From Camellia lanceoleosa (lineage: Eukaryota; Streptophyta; Magnoliopsida; Ericales; Theaceae): DNA of 64,000 nt. The notes beneath the pieces are model-generated. The model had not been told where the DNA came from. It made no database searches and saw nothing but the letters and a program-made list of their open reading frames with translations. A program made the position numbers and the translations under genes. The stretch lies in assembly GCA_025200525.1 (NCBI GenBank), contig CM045762.1, positions 3,038,001-3,102,000 on the forward strand, in the 5' to 3' direction. Shown here piece by piece: positions 23,025 to 35,500 of the stretch. Numbering within the stretch: the first letter of the stretch is position 1; each line of letters opens with the position of its first letter.

Positions 23025-26000
23025 TGTTACGACCTAAACCCGCCCCTATAGGTTTAGCGTCATAACAGGCCAGTAATCCGAGATTACCAAAAGCCTGCTT
23101 ATCAGTAATACAATAATAGAGGCTGGCGGAAGCTTGTAAATAATAAAATATAACGTCCAATGAGCTATGAGGACTTAAAAATATAACAAAACAACTTTCA
23201 TATATGTATATACACATCAGTCCAAGCATCAAGCTTATGTACAAAAACACAACATAATTAAGGATTAAATCCCATTAACAAAACCAGTCTTAACTTGAGA
23301 TATGAAAACATTCAGAACTAGTCTCAGTAACGTTCAAAACAAAAGGATGAACTGTAAACCACCCATGAAACCTTGAAGCTTGTCTCAGTAGGAACCTCAA
23401 AGTGAGGCACATAAGTTGGCTTGGCAAAACAGAGTTTAGGTTGACGCCACTAAGTTCACTCTTGCACTTGATCACCTACATATAAATATAAAATAATGAG
23501 CTAGAGTCCAGTGAATAACAACTCTATAAGGAGGTTAAGAATAATGTTCTTACAGTATTTGAAACAATCGATTATCAATAGAACATTTTCAATCAATATC
23601 TTTTTGTTAATCAATCGTTCAATCGCTCGATTCAATTAATCATATTCATATAGGTTATACATGGTATATCCAATAGCAACAATACAATAGGTCTTAAAGA
23701 CCGAACAATCAATTGATGGCCATCAAACAATAGACAATAGTTCCAAGAATTGAAACTGACAGAGATCTTTGTAACAATAGCAATAACAATATTAATAACA
23801 ATAACAATAACAATTGAATTTGGCAATCAAGAATTAGTTTGATCTTACTTTGAATTTCATATATGTAGATATTTTTCTAAGAGCCTTAAAACTTTAATTT
23901 CATAAAGGAAGAAAAGTTTTGAATCATTATATTCATGAAGTCATAGCTTTAATCTTGACAAATTAAGGAGGTTTTTGCATTAAGATCTGGAAATTAAAGA
24001 ACGAATAGAAATAACTAAACGAACAAGTACCGAATGAACTGAATAGGTTTAAGAACCGACTAAATGAATTGAAAATGTTTTGAGATATTGTGCTTGAATG
24101 TGTTTGTGCAGGTTAGACACCACATTGTGATCATGTGTTTCAAGGAGTTAACTGTGAGTAACACTATTGTAAAGATATATTCAATCGTATTTATTTTCTG
24201 ATTGATAAATTATATTATTTTCTGAAATGATACTTTTATCGATTGAATGATGATCCTATTTTCTGAACTGTATTCGTGGCATCCTTAGCATATTATAATT
24301 TATTCCTTAATTTGCCCAATTTTAGATTTAATTCATTTTCTTTATATCAAACCCAATTTCAAACTCATAAATTCTAAAACATAAATTAAGCTTTTAAAAC
24401 TCAATTTCATGTTCAAAACTCATGCAAAAATTTAGCAAAACATGTAATTATGAGCCATGATCAATCTTCAAAAAAAATTTGTTGCATGTAATTTATGGAG
24501 CTTAATTTAACAATAACATTCCAAATTAAACCCAAAATAATTAATTTCTAATTTAACTTCTTGAACATAGCTCCAATTCTTCATTTCCTTTTTAATTACA
24601 TAAAATTGACTTCAAGCTCTTTTCTATTTTCCTTCAAAACATGAAATTAAAGTTATAAATTTCTTAGAAAATCATTTGCATGTATGAAACGTTTATCAAA
24701 ATCCAACCAATTCTATATAATCAAGTTCAAACCATAATTAAAATCTTGAATTGCTCTAATTTAGATTTTTATTAATTTTCCTTATATCAAATCCAAATTC
24801 AAAGTCATAAAACGTGAATTAAAATCTCAAAACCTTAAAATTTCATGATGCATGTAAGGTTGAGTTTCAAATTTATGAAGAGTGACAAAATCAAACTCAA
24901 ACTAACTACTTTCCAACTTATTCCCTTAATCTGAAACTTAACTCAACTTTTAACCTCAATTTAATTCATAATCACAGATGTTCCAAAACATGTTTAATTT
25001 GAGTCAAACTCTTAAATTACATTACATGCATGGGTTAATAATCAAAAACAAAATCCAATTTTGTTACAAAATTCATGAGAATGATTCCATAACTTTCTTA
25101 ATTTCAGCTTTTAATTAAATTATATACAAGAATTAGGATAAATATTTACCTAATGATGCTGACTTCTTAAGCCTTCTTCTCAATTTTTGACTTTCTCTAA
25201 CTTCCTTTGTCATTCCTTTAGTTTTTCACTTGAGCTTGCTTCATTATTTCCAGCACGCACACACACACACACTTCTTCATTCTTGACTTCAACTTTCTTT
25301 CTCTCTCTCTCTCTTGGTTTCTTTTGTAAATGAACCCACTTCTTCACATAAAGAAATCAATACAACACACACACATTCTACTCTTTACATTGCACACGTG
25401 CACTCATCCTTGAATTCCAGCACATTACTCACATGCACACACATACACAAATTTGCTCACTACACCCACACCTATTACACCCTCAATTAGATTATTCAAT
25501 TTATGATTAAAAATTAATTTCACTAGGCAACACTTGATCTTAATACAGCTTGATTGACATATAAGTTAATTAATCATAACTAATCATAAGTCCTACATAA
25601 TTTAATTAGTCTAATTTAACTTCCATTAAGATGCAATTAATTATATTTAATTTCTCATTCTGAATCAGATTTTTATTCAAACTTCTAAAAAGCTCCAAAT
25701 ATTAAATTAAACTTATTTCTATTCTCAATTTTGGTTTCTCACATCAATAAGGCTTTCAATTTCAGATCAAACTCAAAATCTTTGTCAATAAATTATATAC
25801 TCAATTGAATACTTCATAAATAAATTTAATTCATAATAATCTTAATTTCTAATTCGTATAACTTAATTAACTCCAATTCGGACCCAATTAATCAAACCTC
25901 AATTTTATAAATTTGAATCAAATATTTAATTAAACTCCCATATGGTCCGATACTCAAGATTAAACATTTGTACTTTCTTGAGCCATTTAGGCTTTCAATT

Positions 26001-26153
26001 TCTAATTCCAAAATAAATCCTTAATAGAATTGTATACGAATCAGTCTCCATAATTTCCATAAATCTCATATTAAATTAGAATAATTGGCAATTGAAATTC
26101 AAATCACCTTAATTAATTAAGTGCTAATCATTATTTGTGGTGGGGTCGTCACA
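23025..26153 (-). repeat. 5' LTR of a Tekay/Del-like chromovirus (3.1 kb)
   Basis: Left end TGTTACGACC next to the primer-binding site, right end GGGGTCGTCACA at 26153. The AACCCGCCCCTATAGGTTTA block at the left end is shared with the solo LTR at 19889. The right part is very AT-rich with CA and CT microsatellites (25255-25320), and an AAC/AAT-rich stretch lies near 23770-23815. It is about 600 bp longer than its relative. No 3' LTR was found to the left, so the element is incomplete. GTATA at 26154-26158 would be one target duplication; its partner is not located. Confidence 0.8.
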
Positions 26154-27496
26154 GTATAACTAATGGATTGAGATGTAAGTTTGACATAACATGGTTTAAA
26201 AAAAAGGTGTAAAAGATCTGTCATTTGGAAATTGAACATGTGCGTCAGACTTATATCTTTGTTAATATTCATATATTGTGTTAGATTGTTTCTACTGAGT
26301 TTTGGTTCACTCTACTTGGGAAACTATTTTCAGATACTAGTGACATGCCTCCTCCAATGACTTAGCTTGGAAGGACCTGAGAGCTGAAGGCTCTGTTTTG
26401 TCATTTTGTATTTAATATTTGTACAAGCCTAGGGTTTTATATGTATGGAGCTTAAGACTCTCTCTTTTGTTGTAACCAAGCATAGTCTTGGAAAGATGTA
26501 AACCTGTAGGGCATTTATTTTGTTGATCATTAAGTTGGTATCACATTCTATAGATTCAAGATAGAGCTTATGAATGTATATCGCATGTGTTATTTTTTTT
26601 GTAAATTAACTTTGACTAATGAAATATTACTATTTTGTTCATGTCATTGTGTATATGTTGTTGGGGTCCGATTTATGGCATTTATTTCAGGGCGTTATAG
26701 GGACAAAATCTCTGTAGACCCATGAAGTTGAGCTATGATAATGCATAAAAAGATTTTGAAATAGATAGGAGATGCGCACCTTTAAGAATGCAATGGAGGG
26801 TTTTTAATGGAGTTGTTAAATGTAGGGTCTTGGAGATGTCAATAGGTCTTCAATGGAGGTCAATGAGTCTTCATTGTTTCTTCAATGGATCATTTTCATA
26901 TACCAGGTACGTGGAAGAGGGCTTTCAATCGAATAGATAAAGGTGTGTGGAATGAGGGTTTAGGTGATATGCGTACAAAGATATAAGTTAGGGTATAATT
27001 GGAACATAAAATGTGTGGAATAAGAAGAATAATCAGTAACTAAATTAATAAATGTGTGCACTAAGAAATAATGTGCATTGAGATAAATAGGTGTATGGAA
27101 ATAAAAATTTTCCCTATCTATAGTAGTAGATAAATAGACTTATATAAATATTAAAGCTGACGAAAATTAGGAGTGGTGAGGCAAAAAAATGATGAAAATA
27201 TAGAGATGCTAACTAATGAAATAATGATATTGTAACTTGACTAAAAATATTTAAACTGTCCTAATTAAAAATGTTTAACTGACATCCCCATATTTTATCA
27301 ACCACAATTATACTTCTAATAAGGTGACAAATAATTTTAAAAAGGAGAAATAAAAATTAATTAATTAATATTATTTATTATTTTAGAGGTACAATTGTGA
27401 ATGGCGAAATAGAGGGATGGAACATTTATCTTAAAAATAAAAGAATGAAAAATGAAATTGTAATAAAAATTCATAGCAATTCATAACACAGTTGGG
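26154..27496. other. Intergenic, possible old LTR fragment
   Basis: No host gene recognised. Between about 26380 and 26700 the plus strand has a leader-like stretch ending in TTTCAGGGCGTTATA, which resembles the 3' end of some plant LTRs, but no matching start or duplication was found. The remainder is AT-rich with nothing identifiable. Confidence 0.4.
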
Positions 27497-27503
27497 GTGT
27501 AAT

Positions 27504-27842
27504 TTTAAAACACTGTTGTTCGGCCTGTGAGGGCTCATCACGGGTCTCGTTTTGATAATTTGAACCGTTCAATATGTAAAACTCGTCGAATACTATATGT
27601 TTGTAAAAAATCACATTGATCAGATATCGCTAACTACATGATCAAATCTGTTTTGTATAAAAAAATGATGGTGTTATAGTTAACGGTTGAAAAAAAAAAC
27701 TAGTTTGATCAGATAGCTATCGATATCCGATCAACATAATTTTTTACAAATATATAGTACTCGACGAGTTCTACACATTGAACGGTTCAGATTATCAAAA
27801 CGAGACCCGTGATGGCCCTCACAAGCCGAACAACACCGTCTA
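27504..27842. mobile_element. Foldback element with about 115-bp terminal inverted repeats
   Basis: The left arm (TTGTTCGGCCTGTGAGGGCT..., with CGGGTCTCGTTTTGATAAT, GAACCGTTCAA and GATCAGATATCG) is matched in reverse by the right arm with few mismatches. GTGTAAT occurs at 27497-27503 and 27843-27849 and may be the target duplication. Long arms fit a Mutator-like foldback MITE, but a 7-bp duplication is short for that family. No coding capacity. Confidence 0.75.
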
Positions 27843-28184
27843 GTGTAATGCTCAAAACGTAGCCAATCATTTCTTAGCATCAATTAGCTATGCAGATAGT
27901 ATGACTGTACAACTCACGCTCTTAATCTTCTCCTACACACTAATTTATATAATTTTTTAATATACATTTTTCCATAAAAAGTCAAAAAGTTAACCCAAAC
28001 AACAATATTTTTTTCTCAACTTTTTAGTCAAAAAAGTCAAAAAATGCACTTATTTAGAACACTGCAAACAACTCTTAATTAATGCCTTGCTTAAAAAGGG
28101 CAATAGTGTGTAATCAATATCCCTTCTTTAATTTTTCTCAACTTTTTATTTGATTGGTTATTGGACCCACTTTTGGGCCTAATT

Positions 28185-28406
28185 TTAATAATTCGAATAG
28201 TTCACATTTAATATTTATTGAGTATATGATACCTGTAAAAAAATTAAATTGATCGAATATCAAAAACTACGTGTTTGGATCATCGAACTACGAATCATTT
28301 TTTTTTTTAAATTTAATAAACAGTTTTTCAAACACATGTTTTCTAATATCTGATCAACTAGATTTTTTACAGATATAATTTACTCCGTAAATTTTAAAAT
28401 AAAAAC
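28185..28406. mobile_element. Decayed relative of the foldback element at 27504
   Basis: Same layout (TTTTAATAATTCGAATAGTT, then TGTAAAAAAATTAAATTGATC on the left; TCTGATCAACTAGATTTTTT on the right) but with many substitutions. The inverted arms are still recognisable. The ends are approximate. Confidence 0.5.
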
Positions 28407-29143
28407 TGTTGGCTACATATTTTGTAAAAGCCAATCACAGTTCGACATGTGGCAGAGTAAGGGTAATATAAGAAGACTAGTCAAGTCTTCGATCTTGATC
28501 GTACACGTGACAGTTAATATTGGTTCTCACGTGATCTGAGTAGCATTGGATCAGTAAAGAGATGCAAGGTGACGTGGCTTCAACGATTACTCACATTTAA
28601 ATTCAAATATAGGAGGGAAGCCTACCTGCAAGTGATGGTGTAGTAGAACTACTTGTAAGGCAACATGGTCAGCGATCATGGAGGAGCAGTTCGACGGTTT
28701 GAAGTGCAGTTCGAAAGTCATCATTGACAAGTATAAATAGCAGGGAAGCCCCCAGGAAAAACCCCCAGACTCAGATCCAAGAAACCAATCATTTACTTCA
28801 TATTTTATTTTCTAGTTTTACATTTTCAGTCTTTACATTTCCTGCACTTTAAATACCTCTTCTTTACATTCCTGCACTGCACTTCGTTCATAGAAGTAGT
28901 TTCAAGTAGATTGTTGTTGTAAACCTCTTCGAGACTGAGTTTGGATCATTGTAAGTTTTTATTTTAATAAAATACTTCAATTGTTCGTCATTTAACTGTT
29001 ATTTTGCTTAATTTCTCCTAAGTCAAGCCATCAGTAAAAGTCTTTTTCATTGAGGCTGAAATAACTACAACACAATCGTCTGATAATTGATTGACAATTA
29101 TAATTTCTGTAAGGATTGATTGATCCTTACTGCCACGCTCGCA
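28407..29143 (+). repeat. LTR-like segment with promoter and poly(A) signals
   Basis: The plus strand has a clear TATAAATA at 28732-28739, then GC-rich text (AGCCCCCAGGAAAAACCCCC), repeats of TTTACATT(C)CTGCACT near 28830-28880, and AATAAA at 28966-28971. This is the layout of a U3-R-U5 unit. It starts TGTTGG at 28407 and could end GCTCGCA at 29143, but the 5-bp flanks do not match, so the ends are uncertain. It could also be another transcribed non-coding repeat. It ends about 390 bp before the DCN1 start codon. Confidence 0.45.
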
Positions 29144-29400
29144 TTTATAAAAATACCCTTCAAAAGTTAAAAAAAAACCAACAAAAACAGTTCAAATTAT
29201 TAAATTTGGACCAAAAAGTCAATCCCAATAATTCAGAAGTAAGAAATTAAAGAAATTAAAGAGAGAAGTTAAGAGGGAATCCTAATTCCAAGTGTGCACA
29301 CGTCGTGGAAAAATTATTGGGTCTAGTCCACCGTGGGTTGCGACTGTAATAAATGCAAAAGCAAACAAAAATATAGAAAGAATACATAAACCCACTTACA

Positions 29401-29531
29401 TTTCAGTGCGTTACAGGGCTTAGAGAGAGAGAGAGAGATCATAATACTTACGAAACCCTATTCTCTCTCTCTCTCTAGAAATCGTCTCCGGCAGAGAAGA
29501 ATTGCAAGGGTTTCGCACCATCATTTCAAAA
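29401..29531 (+). promoter_or_regulatory. 5' untranslated region of the DCN1-like gene, GA/CT-rich
   Basis: GA repeats near 29420-29437 and CT repeats near 29462-29476 precede CGTCTCCGGCAGAGAAG and the start codon, a common plant 5'-leader composition. No convincing TATA box is placed. The transcription start is not defined by sequence alone. Confidence 0.45.
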
Positions 29532-32500
29532 ATGGTCAGTTATCTTCTACTGATTTCACCGACCGATGTTTCTAACGCAGTTTTTGGTTGCCTTAATTGT
29601 TATGTTTTTTTTTTTTTTTTTTAAAAAAATTTCCCAACATGTGAAACTCAAATTCTTAGTTTACATCGAGCTAGTTTGTTATGTTTATATGTCTTTACTG
29701 TTAATCGAGTTAATTTCATATTTAAAAGTTCCTAGGTGAACGAGCTGTTCAATTCTTCATCATGCTAGATGATTGTATCTCATCTCAATTCTCATTTGAT
29801 GTTTATGAATTCGCACCACTTTTTCTCTCTGATTTTGGGCGTTAATGTGATGATGCGTTAAGAACGAAGAAGATAACTGGAGTTGAACAAATGACAAAAA
29901 AAAAAAAAACATGGCCTGTGATGCTTTGCTCCAATTCACAGAATCAATATAAGACCACAGTCTATCCTCATAACAATGAAAGTATGAAATTCATACAAAA
30001 ATTCACGTACTTCTGTACTCTCCACCTAGCTTTGTAGCTCTAAACTGGCTCTACATTTCCTTCCATTTTTTTGTACATTAATGTTTGTAACCAATTGTAA
30101 TTAATTAACGGTAATTAACAACAATAACCACTTAGGTAAGAGCTCCACTCTTGATAGCCAATGGAATTCGAACAATTCCAACGGATACATCTTCCCCCAA
30201 TCAAATCCCTCCACGATACAGCCTAATTCAAACATGTTTGCTACTTCATCATTGCCTTCTCCTTTCAAAAGCCTTATTCTAGAGGCTGAAAATGAAGAAG
30301 CTCCTGATGGAGATAAGCTTAACTTTCCCAAGTTGCATCTTTAGGGAATGAGTTTGTCCATTGAATGAAAACTTGGGTCACAGGCCCATGGTGTCTGTTG
30401 AAAATCTGCCGATCCAAATTGGCCATTGGTTCCACCTAGAGCTGTCCCTCATCACCTAGTTGTGGCAAAGTTTGCTGAATATCAGCATGAAGCCATAGTT
30501 TCTTTTTTAGAAAGGACACATGAAACACTAGATGTATGTGAACTTTCCCAATTCTCTGTATGACATGAAAAGCTCCAAAATATTTGGGAGCGAGCTTCAT
30601 GTTCCTTCTAACAGACAAGGAGGTTTGCTGATAGCGCTGCTGATAGTACCTGCAATTCTCTAGTTGTTTGTGTTGCGTGTCTTTTGCTGCGTACATGTAG
30701 TTTGAATCACAGTAATCTTCACAGTTCAAATTTTTATTTTTGAATTTTCAATTAATTGCATTGTTTTTTTTCCCCCCCGACGATAGAACAAACTGGGTAG
30801 AGGGCACCGAGACAAAGTTCAGCAGTTCATAACAATAACTGGATCGAGGTAACTTTACATTCCTATTGGACTTTGGTGCTGATATTGGTTTCTTATTTGT
30901 CATAAGATTAGTGGCATTTTTTAATTTGGACTTACAAATTAAGAGGTTTAGATGTTTGATTGTTTACTTTTAGAGTGCATGCAGATGGCGTGATTTTGTG
31001 CGTGAAATATGCCAAATTTAAGATGGCAAGCAAACCATTATGTACTATCATTACAGAGCTTATTTGAGGACTTATTTGGCAAAATCATTTCTCAAATGTT
31101 GTTCTAACATTAATCTTATACAAGAATCTGAGATGTATTTATTTCCATAACTGGATTTGTAATTTATTGTTGAGCATTCAGCCTTTACTATAGATTTAGC
31201 TTTGATTGATGAGCTGCTGAATTTGTTTCTCAACTTAAATGCTTAGCGGTTGGCAGTTGGTATATGACAACCAATTATAAAAGTAATGGTTGGTTGATAT
31301 TTTTTATGTGTAACTAAGTTGATGGGTTTGTTTTATCCATTCTGGGGCTGTTCTACAGATTTTGGTAAATCACCCATGTAAAAGATAACATGTTGGAAGT
31401 GTTTTTTTGACATATAGGATTTATTGACTGCTGAAATTTGATGCAACTACAGTTCTAGAATGTCTAGTCCGTTGTCACTCAGTGGTGCTGTCATGTCATT
31501 TAAAGCATGAACACGGGCGTGCGTATGATGGGTGGGGATCGTTTGATTTTTACCATAGGCCAAAGAAGTATATAAAGAACTGTTTGAATATTGTTCAAGA
31601 GCTTTAATATGCCTGAACTCAATTGATACCAATTAATGTAGATCTGTGCACTTCTATGCAATAACATGATCCATCATTTCCTTAACATCTAGGGTTCTTT
31701 GTTTATATGCCCTTGTACTTCCTTTTATACTTTATGATTTACGATGTTCTCTTAATCCGTTTATTCTCTGATATCCAAAAGGTTGAAACAGTTACTCTTC
31801 TATGCTTGTCTTCTATATATAGTAAAGCCTCGTTTGGAAAGTGGCAAAAATAGCCAAAAAGCCAACTAAAACACATCACATCACCTCTCTACTTTTCTGC
31901 ACACCTTTTCGTAAAAAACCAAAAAGTTACTAAAATAGCATGTTCCCAAACCAAGCCTAAGAGTTTTATTCTTTTCCATATATGTGGTTTATTTTGTTTA
32001 ACCATCATTTTGTCACTTGAGCATGTAGATTTTAATTGAACTTTTCTTCAATCTCAGTGGAGTGCCCAGTTTTGATTAGTTTATGGTTAATATTACAAGA
32101 TCTTTTATGTTTCCTATTTTATTTATAAAATGCAGTGAAAAAGTTGCCAGTCAGGCCTTGAAAGCTAGCGATTGGCATCTTGAAGGAGCATTGGATATAT
32201 TCTACACCAAATTTCAAAGTTAAATCATATGCTGATACTAGACATGTGGAGGAACTTTACAACAGATATAAAGGCAGGTGCTACTTTTTCATTGCATTCT
32301 TCTCTTCTTGCTGCATCCCCTACTAAAATATTTTTATGTTTGTTTTGAATTTGCAAAATCTTAGCTGTGTTTGGTGAGGTTTTGTAATCAATTTTTTAGT
32401 TTTCAAAAATCATTTCCACACCCGCATTTGAAAACTCTTCTATCCGGTCATCCCCCTGGATGTTCGGCCGATTGACCAGAACAGTGTTTGTATTTTTTTT

Positions 32501-35500
32501 TGGCACCTGTTATTTTTATATTTTAAATAAAAAAATATTTTCAGAATTTTTTAAAAGTTTTTTATGAGCTTTGAATAGAATTTTAGATTGTGTGTTTGGT
32601 TATGAGTTGTAAGTTTTTAAATCAAATATCATATATCATATTAAAAATTTCAAACTCAATTCAAAATTCTCTTCAAAACTCATAACCAAACTAATTTTCC
32701 TTACTTAAATCATAATTCCAAAACGCACGAACTCAAAATAAAACTCTATTCTCAAATCATAATTCTAAAACTCTACCAAATGTTACCCTTGATTTTCATC
32801 ATGATTTCCTTGAATCTCCTTTGTTCATCTGTTTTTGATACCCTCTCTAAAAAATGGCTAACCGTGGTATTTATCAAAAAAAAAAAAGAAAAAGGAAGGC
32901 TAACTGCGGTAAAATGTAGTGAAATGATAAAATATAAGCATGTATCCAGTATTTGTTTTTTTGTTCCCCAAATTGGCAATCTGGGGATGTGGGTTTTCTT
33001 TTATGAAATTCTTTGAAGTGTTTGATTCACAATTATAAATCTATTAGTGAATTTTCCATATATTTGATAGCCAATTCCACTAATCAATTGGACAAACCAC
33101 GGCTAGATCTCAGCCAAATCGCATGTCATTAACACAATTAATCACATAAGAGAGACACGATTTAAATGTGGGAAATCTCAATTAGAGAGCATCCAATTGA
33201 GACGAAAAACTACCGGTCCAAGGCCAAAAAACCAATCGGCTATGTTTGGAGACTGGAGACTGTCTTTGTGTTGAGGTAGACTTAACTTATCTGACCTTCT
33301 GCTTGACAGACATCATTTGATTAGGATGAGTTTATGCTAGTTGGAGGTCAACTTATAAAGGAAAATAATAACATGACCGAGGCCTATCCGAGTGTTGGCT
33401 TACCTGTCAAAGTAAGGCCTACCACATTTATGACACTAAATTTCACGTGCATGGTTTCTGTTATGATTTTGTGTCATCATCACCCTTTTGTTTGAGTTTC
33501 TTTAAAGTTTTAAGCTTGCTTTGGCAATTCATTATGTTGTTTAAATCTCATGAGTCCCATTTTAAGTATATTTGCCGGAGTATCGTGGTCACGTGATGAA
33601 TTTGGATTTGGTGGGGATAGATGAGAATGTAATTTTTATCGATATGACTAAATTATGATAAGAAAAGGAAAACAAATAAGAAGTAAAAAATTCAGTGCGT
33701 TAGGTTTCATCTTGAATTCAATTTTTCGAAATTGAGTTTTTGTTTTTCGTGTTTTTCTTTTTAGTGAATATTTTTTAAATTTTAAGCAATTTTTTTAAAA
33801 CTTTTTAGATGCACCTTAAATACAAAATCTGAAAATGTCTTTGAATTTTCGTTTTTTTTTTTGTATGCTTAGTATTTAGTGAATTTTTTTAAGATTTTTT
33901 TTCACAAATATTATATTTTTTAAGTGTATTTATGTTAGGTGTCTAAAAATTTTAAAAATTACTTAAAATATTAAAAAAATTCATTGAAAACAAAAAAATA
34001 CGTAAAATAAAAAAAGTATAATTTTCTAAAAAGTGTTTTCTGGAAACCAAAACCAAACAAGCTGTCCCAAAATCTGCAATTTATTGTCCATCTGATGAAA
34101 TCCCTACTATTTAATAATTTTAAGGATAGGTTGACTTTACAATTTAATGGCATTAATAGACCTACCTATATGGTTTGCACATTAGGGATGTCCATATTCT
34201 TTCATGAAATATGGGAGGGGTCATTTTTGGCCTCCAACTTTTTCGAAACTGATGAGAGTTCAAATTGGAAGAAGATAATTGTTTTAAGTGTATTATTTAA
34301 ATTTTCAGCTACATATGGAAAACTTGTAGTGCCTTACAATTGATTGCGCACTGTCATGTGTCCAATACCAGAGGGTATCATTAAATTAAATCTAGTAGTT
34401 AAGTAGGTGCAATATCGACATTGTACTGAGCTTTGCGACAAGTGATGATTATCAAACAGCACTGTATGCTTGTGTTTTCTATAGTACACATTAAGGCCTT
34501 GTTTGGCAACATCACTTTTTAGTCAAAAAGTCAAAAAGTCACTAAAAAAATCAAAAAGCCAACAACCTATACCAAAAAGTCAAAGATTTCCTTTTCTCTG
34601 TACTTTTTGCACATCTTTTCGTAAAAAACTAAAAAATCATCTCAAACATACTAGTTTTTTTTTACATCATATTTTAGCCAAAAAGTTACTAAAAAAGCAT
34701 GTTCCCAAATGAGGCCTAAGAAGTTTCTTATCTCATTAGTTGGGCTTTGAGTTGTTGAAAGCCATAGTGGTTGTTAGAACCTCCTGTTTGTGTTTCTAGT
34801 AGGTTAGTTATGCATCCATCCACATTAAGTGGAAATAATTTTGTTAATTTACTTTTCAAAAGGTAAAGCATCTTTAGCCCTGTTTGTTACTGCTTATTTT
34901 CAGCTTTCAGCTTAATTTAAGCTGTTTTGATATGTTTGGTTTAGCTTATGCTTATAGCTTATAGCTTTGTGGAAGTCAGAAATCAGCTTATTCTTTGAGT
35001 GGAGCAGGAGATGCTTTAAGAATAAGCTGGAAATCAGCTTAAGCTGAAAGTTATAAGCTATAACCTGTTTGGGCATAAGCTATAAGCAGTTTCCCACAGC
35101 TCTACCAAACAGGGCCTTTAACAGGTTATATAAGAAACATAATTTTTGGCTTGCAATTACTTCTTAATTAGTGAAGTCTAGTTTGAAGAGAATTGATGTG
35201 TTTTGCAGATCCATATGTTGACATGATTTTGGCTGATGGCATCACACTCCTTTGCAATGATCTTCAGGTAGCTCTACTTGTTTACAACTAACTGCCTTCA
35301 CAGTGATTGGTTGATCAGGTTACTGGAATTTTTATTTTAAATGATTATATGAGGAACTTTATCTTCAAGCATTATGCTCATAGTTTTAGTCTCAGGTTAT
35401 GGCTCACTATAAATTCATTTTTCAATGGTTTTGGAATTTTTATTACTTTTTAGAAACTAGAATTATCTCTTAACTTAGTTAAATGACATTTGAATATCTG

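Noticed and set aside
26640..26700. LTR end TTTCAGGGCGTTATA as a defined element
   Set aside because: No matching start, primer site or target duplication could be located, so only a possible fragment is noted.
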